This document shows, one piece after another, positions 11,264 to 20,972 of a DNA stretch of 64,000 nucleotides; the first letter of the stretch is position 1, and the number at the start of each line of letters is the position of its first letter. Position numbers and translations under genes: made by a program. This DNA is from Auricularia sp. M13 (lineage: Eukaryota > Basidiomycota > Agaricomycetes > Auriculariales > Auriculariaceae). The stretch is taken from assembly GCA_037042915.1 (NCBI GenBank), contig CM073193.1, positions 558,001-622,000 on the forward strand. The letters are read 5' to 3'. The notes under the pieces are model-generated. The model saw nothing but the letters and a program-made list of their open reading frames with translations. It searched no databases and was not told the DNA's origin.

Positions 11264-12920
11264 CCTGCAATCCTGCGTCAGCTTTCCATCCATCTATAGC
11301 AGCAGCAGGTGGGTGGGTGGGCGCACCTTGCTTGGAGGGGTGAGGGGCGAAGAGAGGAGACTGGGAGCTGGGGGATGGCCGCGAATAGAGTTTCGTGCAC
11401 CCGATCCGCGCGCGGCTTTTATACTTACAGCAGATGCACACAATAACGAACGACTGCATCAGGTCCCGCGCGGACGCCATGAGGCCCGGCCGGCCATGCG
11501 GCCTCCACGCGTTCTGCTGGACATGCCATGCGCGGTGGGCGTGGATAGGAATGGGAATGGGTAGCGCGTGCTCGCCGAGGACGGGAGAGGGGAGCGCATA
11601 CATGTACAATTGGGATTGGGAGGTACTGTAACAAAAGAGTTTTTTTAGCTATAGCAAATTTTATATATTCGAAATGTACTACTACTGTACTCCCATATAA
11701 GATGAAGAACTACTGTAGCTAAGTTATTTACAGCTCCTAATATAAGCTGCGTCGTGAATCAACAGCCCGAAAGCAGTTACAGTAGTACCAGTACAGTGGC
11801 CGGAAGAGTCCAGGGTCGGCTGCTGTCACTGTGACTGTCGCTCAACCGGCGTCAGGGCCTCGTGCAAATGGCGCGTGCAGGAAGGACGGAATCCAGGCGC
11901 CGTGTTGGTCCTGTATGCACGTTGCTCCGAGGTTGGGCGTCCAACAGTGAATAGCAGGCTAAACAACAACCGATTGTCCGCGCCTCTCAGGCTGGCTCTT
12001 GCCCCGGAGAGAGGAAACTGGAAAGCGGGTACCGGCTGCTGCGTCGAAGTCACTGTTGGCTGCGTCGCGCGTGGAGGATCAAAAGCCAGGCGGGCGACGT
12101 GCATTGAGCCATTAGCGACCGCTGATGCAGATGGCCATCCCATTGTCCGTCCACCGACCATCCCATCCCATTGTCCCCCGCCGCGGATCGCCTTGTGCTC
12201 TGCTTTATTCTGGCCGCCCGCGACGAGAGGGCTTAGGCTGCTGAGCAGCTCGACGAGGAAGACGGGGCGGGGGAGGAGGGGGTACCGGGCATCGATCCGC
12301 CCACCCTTCTGCTTCTCGCTGCAGACAGCGCACGACGACGATGACGCCCGCGGTGTTGGCTGGGTGAGCACTCTCTGCGGCAGCACGCCCTTCGACCCCT
12401 GGGCTCCGCACGTCCATCGCCTTCCGGGGCCTGCTTCAAACCATCGCACGGATCGACCGGCATCGCGAAGCACCCGTCCGCTCGCGCGCGACCGCGACGG
12501 GAGGTTTCGAGTTATAGACGGCTGTGTGCTGCACGAATCCGTCCTTGACTTGGATTGGGCGGGTTGGATGGTATTGGATGGGTTGGATGTTTGCTGAGTC
12601 CGTTCGCAGGTTACGTGGCCCCAGCAGAGGACTGCGACTGCGGCTTGGAAAACGAGACGGACGGGCTCGTCCGGTGTCCATCGCCCGCACAGCGCAGAGC
12701 AAGCAGTGGTGCACCTGGTTCCCGGGGTGCCGTCCTGTCCTGCCTCGTCGCAGCGCGCTCTTCTCGGGGCGACCGTCGTAACTGGTAAGGTAAGCAGACT
12801 AGTGGCCTCCCCGTGCGTCTTGAAGGCGTCCACGACGACCGTGTGCGTTCCGACCGCGCGTGCGCAACTCGGATTCCGAACAAGCATGCTCGTCTCGAGA
12901 CCGCGACGATTGAAGACGGC
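11264..12920. other. Gene-free stretch with AT-rich block
   Basis: No convincing gene. Long overlapping frames on both strands (for example 11875-12597 plus and 11826-12887 minus) lack any family signature. An AT-rich island at 11622-11800 contrasts with the GC-rich surroundings and is bounded by an imperfect inverted repeat (see the separate entry). Confidence 0.45.
11622..11789. repeat. AT-rich block with imperfect terminal inverted repeat
   Basis: GGTACTGTAAC at 11622-11632 is matched in inverse at 11776-11789 by GTTACAGTAGTACC, differing by a three-base insertion. The inside is AT-rich (TTTTATATATTCG) and holds further CTACTGTA words. The size (168 bp) and ends resemble a worn non-autonomous DNA element, but no clear target duplication is visible. 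Confidence 0.3.
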
Positions 12921-13205
12921 CGACGGCGAGGACGACGACGAGGACTACGAGGCTGACGACGACAACGACAAGCTTGACGACGAGGACGAGGCCGACGACG
13001 ACGACGACGAGCCTGACGACGACGAGCCTGACGACGACGGCGAGGACGAGACTGATGACGAGCCTAACGACGACGACAAGCTTGACGAGGCTGATGACGA
13101 GCCTGACGACGACGACGAGGCTGACGACGACGGGGACGACGAGGCCGATGATGACGACGACGAAGACGCTGACGACGACGAGGCTGACGACGATGACGAG
13201 GCTGA
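12921..13205 (+). repeat. GAC/GAG trinucleotide tract
   Basis: About 285 nt made almost only of GAC, GAG, GAT, GCT and CCT triplets in one register, locally organised as GACGACGAGCCT or GACGACGAGGCT units. If translated on the + strand it would be an Asp/Glu-rich acidic segment. No flanking exon gives a recognisable protein, so I call it a repeat. Confidence 0.75.
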
Positions 13206-13369
13206 AGGGGCCGACGTCGACGGTGCGCGCTCTTCCATTGTCCAGTTGGGCCGCTGCATGACCCGAAGGTGCGCGCGCGTCCCCCGGCGTCCTCTGCTGC
13301 TGCTTCTCGTCGTACGTTACCGCCCTTGCATTCTGAAGCCTGGAATGCCGACACGAGCGGCGGTGCTCG

Positions 13370-15720
13370 CGTCCATCACTGCGCGACGTGCCCATTGCTG
13401 TTTGGGATATGCTATGCAGCAGCCGTCCTAGGTGTCTCTGCTTCGAGGGGACCTTGCTTGAAGTTCGAAGCTTGAAAATCGGCATTTGGGACCGGGACAC
13501 TGAGCACTAGTACTCCCACTCGCACTCGCACTCGCACTCGTTTCGTCGTCTATCTGCTGGAATCTGGCGGATGCACCGGCCTGCTTGTTGACACCCGTCC
13601 AATGCTGCAGACCAGAAGCTTGGGAGCGCAAGGGTCGCTGCGCGGAGGTTCGTCCGTGCGCGTAGCTTGCTCCGGACTCGGAATAGAGACTTGACTCTGG
13701 CTGGAATATGGGATATGGGAACGATGGGGAGTCGCATACTGCCAGCGTCCGACATACCCGAAGATTGGGAGCGCTTCAGTTCTTCGGGCCGCTGCCTTCC
13801 TTGTTGAAGGCAGAGGTTCGCAGGATGGACACTCCTGCTCCGTGCTCGTTAGGACGCGTGGACTCGGACTCGTGTGGTGGCCTGCTGCTCCGGAATCTGG
13901 ACGCGAGGATGGATCAGGCTGCTTGTCTTCGTCCGCCGAACACTGCGCGATGGGTGCGCCTTGCCCAAGGTAGAGGGCAACGGCATCCTTGCTCCGCCCG
14001 TGCCCTGCTTGCAAAAAAAAAAAAAAAAAAAAAAAAAAAATCGAGGATACGCAGACTCGTTTGGTCGGGCTCTGGTATCTGGTATCTGGCACCGAGGATG
14101 GATCAGCTTGCTTGTCGACTTCCCGCCAGTGCGCGCCATACTCGCACTCAACTCCAGGACCGCTGCCTACGCGCCGCTGCCTTATGGAATGGAAGGCAGA
14201 GGTGCGTCGGACGCTGCCCTCAGTGGACCCGGAAGAAAGATTGGCCCGTCCTGGAGCTCTGGAAGTGGGAATCAGCCTGCTCCTGCGTTTCTCCGCCCAC
14301 CGCCCACTGCGCAGCATACCCGAACTTTGGGACTTGTATGGTATGGGCTCTTGCGTCCTGTGGGCTTGGAGGAGGCATTCTTGCTTCGGAGACTTCGCGG
14401 CTTGGAATTGGAGTAAATGTAAAAGACTTGGGCTCTGCTAAAATTGGGATACGGGGATCAGCCCTCCTTGCCGGCGTCTACGAATACTGCCGCCTGCGCG
14501 ACGTACCCGAAATTCGGGATCACTTCCGTCCTATGGGTCGCTGCCTTATTGATCGAAGGCAGAAGCTCGTACGACGGGTGTCCCTGTTTTATTCGTGCCT
14601 TGCTTGACGTTTGAAGCTGCGAAACCGGCCATTGGACCTGGACACTTGAACTCGGCAGAAAGGCCTGGCTAGAACCTGGACGCCAGGAAGAATTAGTCTG
14701 CTTGTCTCCGTCCGTCGAATCCGGCAACTGCGCGGCATACCCGAATTTTGGGCAGCGCTCCAGTCCTGCGGGTTCAAAGGCAGAGATTCGTACGAGGACG
14801 GTCATCCGTGCTTTGTTCGTGACGCGGTTGCAGTTTGAAGCGCAACTTGGACACTAGGACTCTGTGGGTAAAGACTTGATTGTCCTGCGGAATTTGCAGA
14901 CAAGGAAAAAAAATTAACCCGCCTGTCCACGTCCAACGAATGCGCACGACATACCTGAAGTTTGGGAGCGCTTCGGTCCTGCGGGTCGCTGTCTTATCGA
15001 AGGCAAGGCAGAGGTTCGCAGGACCGGCATCCCCGCTTCGTGGCTCAGCAGCGCGAAGCTTGAGATTGGCGTTGGACACTTGGGACTCGGGGTAAAGACT
15101 CGGTCTGGAGCGGCACAGGGAGGATTAGTCTGTTTGTCCACGTCCACCAAATACTGCGCGACATACCAAATCTTTGGGTTCGCTTCGGTGCTACAGGTCG
15201 CTGCAGCTTGGAATCTAGACACGAATCAGCGAGCTTCGCACGGAATACTGCGCGTCATACCGGAACTTTGGGACTTGTATGGCATCGCCGCTGTAGTCCT
15301 GCGGGCCGCTGCCTTACCAGAGGCAGAGACTTGTAGGACTAGCATCTTTGCTTGGAGCTCGCCGCTTGATACAGGGGACATTGGCCGTGGACGTTCTGCA
15401 TCTGGATCTGGATACGAACGGTGCTGTTTGTCGGCGTCCGCTGGAATGCTGCCAGTGCGCGACGCACCACAGTTGACTTGGGATGTCTGGCTTTGGCTTC
15501 ACTTTTAGCGATTGTAGGACAGCTTCCTGGGAGCTCGACGCTCGTGTTTGATTCTCGGACATTCGGCGCAAATGTGTGTGTGTGTTGCGCTTCCCGATGC
15601 GGGCGTCTATGGTGTACTGGGGCGACGACACCGCGGCTTTGCAGCGTCCCGACTTGGGGCAGAGCAGTCCGTGTCGTATGCTGGACCTGAGACTGCGCCG
15701 TATCTGAAAATTTGGCGAAT
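13370..15720. repeat. Degenerate ~210-bp tandem array with two palindromes per unit
   Basis: A recurring block starts with ACTGCGCGACATACCCGAA followed by TTTGGG, then (about 40 nt on) GTCGCTGCCTTA and GAAGGCAGAG, then GGACACTTG and ACTCGG, and ends with a GTCTGCTTGTCC-like word. Copies of the first core lie near 13377, 13757, 14135, 14319, 14506, 14740, 14954, 15166, 15260, 15460 and 15703. Most spacings are about 185-235 nt; some are longer or truncated. Units differ by point changes and indels. Two inverted repeats persist: CCCGAAnTTTGGG, and CTGCCTT with AAGGCAG (clear at about 13792, 14179, 14553 and, imperfectly, 14991 and 15310). No transposon coding sequence is present. The function is unknown. 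Confidence 0.75.
14013..14040 (+). repeat. Poly-A run (A28)
   Basis: Twenty-eight consecutive A residues inside the tandem array, between a GCCCTGCTTGC word and TCGAGGATAC. Homopolymers of this size are otherwise absent from the window. Confidence 0.95.
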
Positions 15721-17521
15721 GAGACCACGGGCGAGAGTAAGGACGACGGACGGACCTGCCGGTGATTTGCGTTTCGCGCCCGGGACCGTTCGTCTGCTGG
15801 CTAGACCTTGAACTAGCTGCGAGTGCAATGGTCCACCGCCGGCGACTTCGGCAGGGGTGGTAGAAGTCCGGGCGTTTCTTTCTTGCTACCGGAACCTGGC
15901 GCGTGTGAGACAAGGTGGACGGCGCGATGGACGGCTCAAAGTTGAAGAGGCGTGTCTAGAAAAACCATGGGCGATGAGTGACGCTGTTGTTTCAGTGGGC
16001 CAGGAGCGACGTACTGTATACCTCGCCGGCGGTGTCTCTCTCGGCTCCGTAGGCTTACTGTGGATCATAAAAGCGTTAAGGTGCGTTCGCATGGTGTGTC
16101 TAGAACTACGATGAGTCAAGTTGCTGCAGTCCATGCATAATCCCACGTACTGGACATTTTTCGATCCGCAAGCTTTCGGTTTCGTTTTGGTCGTATGAAC
16201 GCGGTTCGCCGCGGACTTGGGAAGAGAGGCCGCGGGTGTCCGAGGAAAGGAGTCCGAGGACGCGGGCTGGACTGAACGATGCTTGGAGGACGGTCGACTC
16301 GGGGCCTGCGCATGATGGTCGCCGTAGCCACTGGTGATTTGCGCCAGGACGGCTCGGCGCGGTGTCGATGTGGGTGGACAGGTATTGGATTGACGACGGG
16401 TCGGCGCAGGGGGAGAAGGGAGAGGGGCTGCTGCTTGCTGACAATTCTCCCGCGGCCACTAGCTTCGCACACTCAGGCTAGCACGTTGCGCTGCCCCGAT
16501 GAAACCCCTGTCCGAGCTTTGTCGACGCGGCGCTGAGGCTCCATGCTGTAGACTGCGTTCTCCGTTGAGCGAGCGCGGCGGGCGACCGTGGAACCATTGG
16601 GTCTCGTCCTCCGCTATGCAGTCGGTCGCCAATGAACGGGAATGGCTGGATGACATCTTGGCTCGCGCTTGGTGGTTCGTATGGAGCCAGTGACAATGAT
16701 AAACGGGTTCGGGAGTGAGCAGACTGAGCTCGCATGGTGACGCCTGAAGCTTGTGAGCCCGCGGGCCTTGGTGGCTACGGCGCGAAGAATAGTGGGTCAA
16801 GGGGAGATCGAGCCGCGCTGTCGATGAGAGTGCCAGGGGTATATGCAGCTAGCTGACTCTTCGTGTAGTGCTGGCCAGATATCGTGCGAGAACGCCCGTG
16901 AGGACGCCGACGATCGTAGCCGTCGAGAGGCGCATCGTTGGAGGCCGTGAGTGTCCATGTATGCCTATGCGGTGCGTGGTACAATAGCCAGATAAGACTG
17001 TCCGGTCCAAGGGTAGATGTAGGATGATGGCGATGGCGACGACGAGTCCTGCACCGGCGCTCGATGGTCCCCAAGCGCACGATGCGCCGCCCACTACCAA
17101 GCGAGCTATGGGCTCGATGGCGGACCATGAGATCGCTCCCGCGTCTGGGTGCGTAGTGGTGCGTGCGGTTTCTCGTGACAACGGCGCAGATGTCTAAACT
17201 CCGGTGGTCCTGCCTGCGTGCCAGTGCCCACGACGCGTATATGCTTGCGCATCCGCTTCCCTGGCTCGCGTATACGCGTCGAACGCCTCAAAACGCATCC
17301 GGTGACGAAGCGCACAAGGATATCGAGGCGGGGAGTGCCTCAGGAAGCCCCGGAACAAATCCCGCAGCTCTTGTCTCTCCTCCGTCGCAATATGGATCGG
17401 CAGAAAACGACGCGATCGGTCCTGTTGACAGTGCATTGTATCCACGACGCACTCACTCGTACACACCACTCGTCCTTTCCAACTCTTCCGACAGAGTGAT
17501 TGGGCTCGACGTTGGCCTCGG
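15721..17521. other. Intergenic, no gene recognised
   Basis: About 1.8 kb between the tandem array and the zinc-finger gene. Frames of 85-120 residues overlap on both strands without domain signatures. A small CA/CG-type composition change around 16900-17100 is the only feature I note. Confidence 0.45.
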
Positions 17522-17530
17522 TGTATAAGA
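17522..17530 (+). promoter_or_regulatory. TATA-like box of the zinc-finger gene
   Basis: TGTATAAGA lies about 120 bp before the ATG at 17651, a usual distance for a fungal TATA box plus leader. The leader that follows is C/T-rich. Confidence 0.35.
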
Positions 17531-17650
17531 TGAGCGGGCGCACTCGAACCCCACATCGCTCAGCGTCTGCAAACGCCTGGCGTTCTCAGTGCATTTACCC
17601 CCAAGTTCTCCACTCTTCCTCGTCCTCGGCCTCGTCGTCTCTACGCCGCC

Positions 17651-18504
17651 ATGCCGGTATGTACCCCCGAATTTGCGTCCGCTGTTCGGAGGCTTACCGC
17701 AACTTGTTCTCTTCCCACAGAAACAACCCGCTGTACCCGGCAAATGCCAGTGCCGCTTCTGCCCTCAGACCTTCACTCGCAAACACGATGCCGAGCGCCA
17801 TGTCAAGGCTACACACATGAAGCTGAAGTAAGCCGTCAACACCCGCGTTTGGTGAATAGACCGTTCATGGTTCTCCCCACAGGCCATTCCAATGCGACTA
17901 TTGTGGCAAGCCATTCTCCAACAAGGAGAACACCACGCGCCATGCCAAGTCCTGCAAAGCGGCGCCGATGTTCCCTGCATTGCCTACCGCCATAGTCACA
18001 CGCAAGTCGGTCCAGGCGCCGGGCTCGTCGCTCTATTCGACGGCCCACTGGGCGGCCTCGCCGGTGATGGAGGTTGCTGGTCCTCGCCAGCCGCAGTTTG
18101 AGCCGCTCGCGCCCCTGCCGACTTCCTGGACAGTGCCGTCGCAACAATCCCAGGGCTATCTGGCGCCCACCACGCCGGCCATGTCAGACTACTCTTTCTT
18201 CGGCTCGACGCCGTCGACGGGCTTGTCCTTCGACGACAGCCTGGCCGACATGCAGTCCTGGGGCCCGGCGCTCTTCCCCCCGGCGCCTCAAATACCCTGG
18301 GACAAGTTCGCCGCCGCCGCGACCGCGCCCACCCCATCCTTCGCTCCTCAGCGCGGCGGTGTGTCGTCTCAGCCCGCGGCAGGCATGAACAGCTGCTGGG
18401 ATTCTTCGTTCACGTCGTCGGCTAGCGCCACGCCATCCGCGGACGAGATCACCAACTGGTTCATCGAGAACTACATCCAAGAGCCGCAGGCTCTTTCAGC
18501 TTGA
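17651..18504 (+). CDS. C2H2 zinc-finger protein (two fingers)
   Basis: A probable transcription factor. Finger 1 is CQCRFCPQTFTRKHDAERH with a KATH ending (C-x2-C...H-x4-H type); finger 2 is FQCDYCGKPFSNKENTTRH ending in C, a C2HC variant. The remaining 200 residues are Pro/Ser/Ala-rich with scattered Trp/Phe, typical of an activation region, ending in NWFIENYIQEPQALSA. Three exons: 17651-17656 (only ATGCCG), 17721-17827 and 17883-18504. The introns of 64 and 55 nt have GTATGT/CACAG and GTAAGC/CACAG borders and join in phase. The second intron falls exactly between the two fingers. Target genes cannot be inferred. Confidence 0.85.
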
Positions 18505-19032
18505 TGCGCGCAGCATGCGCCGCTCCTCGCTGCGGAGCTGGATACCACGCACCGGCGCGCCCTCAAAGGTGCCCGCGGGTTGCGCTGTATACAGCTCTGA
18601 CACTTTCCAAGTCTTTTTTTATCTCTTTTCTCTCCTCATCGCATCTCATCGCCATAAATCATCATCTCATCATCTCATCATCTCATGGAATTCTGTTGTT
18701 GCACTCTCCTCACCATCACGAACTCTTCCCTGGCATTATCATTGTGGCTCCAAATCCTGTATTACAATTTTGTGCACCCATGTCTGCACTTGTTTACTCT
18801 AGAATACATTTCGCTCTGGAAATTCATTAGCGTTCGGCTTTGCAAAAATTGCAGACGATAACTGAGCGTCACAAATGTCATAGAAAAAAAAAACGCGGGA
18901 CTCCCGTTCACATGATCCACGCTTTCGCTCTGCCCCTTGCTACGTTGCTGTTTCTGGTCCCTGCACTTTGCACATGCAGCAAGGATGAGATCGGAAAGTA
19001 TTAAGATATCCCAAAGCACAGTCTGTGTCGAA
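18505..19032. other. Convergent intergenic region with ATCATCTC repeat
   Basis: 3' flanks of the zinc-finger gene and the kinase gene. A short repeat of CATCTCAT words (about 18636-18687) and T-rich stretches are present. No gene is seen. Confidence 0.6.
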
Positions 19033-20731
19033 TTATTCCACATCTGCGTCGTGTCCGTCGCTGGCGACTGTAGCCCGCACACGTCGCCTTGAGGCTGGGG
19101 AACGCACTGAAGACCGGGATAGCGAAATAACGCGCGGGCTCGACCGAGGGGAAAGCAGCGCACGCATCAAAGGGGCGTCTTCGGCAGCAGAGGCATCGAA
19201 GGTGACACCTGGGCGTCGGCGCCTGGTGCGGCCAGAGCCCAGGAAGTCAGCCTCTTGAGCATCTCGCCAAGCCAGCGTCGCCCAATTGGATTCAGCCCGT
19301 CTGAACGTCAACAATCGCGGCGAACAGCTCTCTGCGCGGCAAGGGGGAGCAACTTGATGCGTGTGGTCTGGTTGGGGCTGAGGACTGTTGCATCGTGGAA
19401 TCCAAAGCATCTGCCCGTACGCATACTCCCAGCTCCCGGATACAGACCAGGGAGTGGGGAGCGACAGGGAGTGACTATGGTAACGTAGGACGGTGGCGAT
19501 GTGCTCCATATTGGGCCGTCGAGCAGGCTCGGACGACCAGCATAAACGGCAAAGATGCCACATGTTTTCGTCCAGACCACGGGACCGCGCCTCATCTCCA
19601 GGATGAGGGTGTTCCGTCCCAAGTAGCATCTTCTTGTATCGTTGTTTACGATCCCTTACGTGACTCCAAGGAATAGTACCGGTGAAAATCTCGCGTGTCT
19701 GTTAGCCACAGTCCAGGTCAAGAAGAACAACCATTAACGCTCACCTCGAGAAGCACCATGCCATACGCAAATACATCCGTTTTGAGCGACTTGGAGCGTT
19801 TCCTATGCTGAGACTGCGATCCAGACCACTGCGATGATGCACCGTCTTCGTCGAAGACTCTGTCCACAAGCAATTCTGGAGCAGAATACACAAGTGTCGA
19901 GAGTTCGCGGATTGCAGACGCCGTTGTAGCGTCGTCTTCGTTCTTGTTGACCAAGGTGCTGAGCCCGAAGTCTGCCACAAGCGCGTCTCCTGTCTCAGAG
20001 ACAAAAATGTTGTCCTGGACGTATTCCGGGTCAGTCATGGGCATACAAGATACCTCAATTCGCATACTTACCCCCTTAAGATCGCCGTGCACAATCATCG
20101 CGACCGCGTGCAGATACGTGAGCCCTTCGGCTATTTGATGGGCCTTCGAAGGTATCACACTATATAGTTAGCTCGATACTCAGATTGCGAAGACAAGTTG
20201 AACCCACGAAACGACGGCGATCCGCGCTCGGGAAAAGTCGGAGGTAATCAGTGAGTGTTCCATTTGACATCCAAGGCGTGATAAGGAGCAGGGAGGCGGT
20301 GTCATTGTCGTCTCTGAAGGCGAGCAATGGCAGAATATACGGATGTTGAGCACTGCGCCAGGCGCGCAGCTCGCGCTGCATCAACTAAGGCTAAATTAAT
20401 GTTCAACTTCTGTGTAGAGCACTGGTGCACACACATCTCTCGAGATAGCTGAGCTGCCGGCCGGTGATTTGATAGCGACGTGCAATCCATGGTCCATTTG
20501 GCCGCGGAACACCGTTGAGCAGCCGCTTGAGCGCACATGAGTTTGAACAGTGACCCGCGCGCTCCGGCCGTTTAGCAGCGTCACGTCGAGCGCCCCTCCA
20601 ACGGGCTGGCGGAAGAACGCCATAGCTGAGTCTCGGTCCGCCTGCGTCCCCTCTGATAGGAAATGACGACCGCTGCGCGCCGTCGGACCAGGCCAAGGGC
20701 AAGACGCGTTTTCCGCCGAGAGCGAGCGCAT
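19033..20731 (-). CDS. TKL-type protein kinase
   Basis: A serine/threonine or tyrosine-like kinase of the class expanded in Agaricomycetes. In order: N-lobe with VAIKS (catalytic Lys), alphaC RELRAWRSAQHPYILPLLAF, hinge LLLITPWMSNGTLTDYL, catalytic loop HGDLKGDN (HRD changed to HGD, common in fungal TKLs), ADFGLSTLV (DFG), then YSAPELL (APE), TDVFAYGMVLLE and finally ENMWHLCRLCWSSEPARRPN. Introns: after SRD, after DRRRF (about 65 nt, ending CGAAG), after HGDLKG (GTAAGT), and after VLLE, joining to IFTGTIPWSHVRD. All phases fit. A basic Ser/Arg-rich tail of about 100 residues follows the kinase domain. The start at 20731 is provisional because the N-terminus before GGALDVTLLNG has no recognisable domain. 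Confidence 0.82.
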
Positions 20732-20972
20732 TTCTCTTTCCCGAGCACGCTGAAGACACGATGCAGCGTGTTAGTCCCGAGCAAGACGTGATCTGGAAGC
20801 AATACGTCTGCGGCCCGAATAGGAAGCGCCTGCGCGTGCTCCCCCGTAGATATTCAGCTCCATGTTGTATATTTTGCAAACGAAGTATAATCTACATTAG
20901 CCATAGCCAAATTGAGAGAAAAAAAAGAACATACAGCTCATGTAAGACCTGTGTAGACAGAATTGAATATTG

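Noticed and set aside
11826-12887. Long overlapping frames on both strands (240 and 353 residues) as genes
   Set aside because: GC-rich antisense openings with Arg/Pro/Ser-rich composition and no family motif.
12706-13431. Acidic 241-residue + frame as a gene
   Set aside because: Outside the GAC/GAG tract the sequence has no recognisable protein, and the tract itself is a simple repeat.
14013-14040. Poly-A as the tail of a SINE
   Set aside because: No A/B box, no flanking target duplication and no matching copy noticed in the window.
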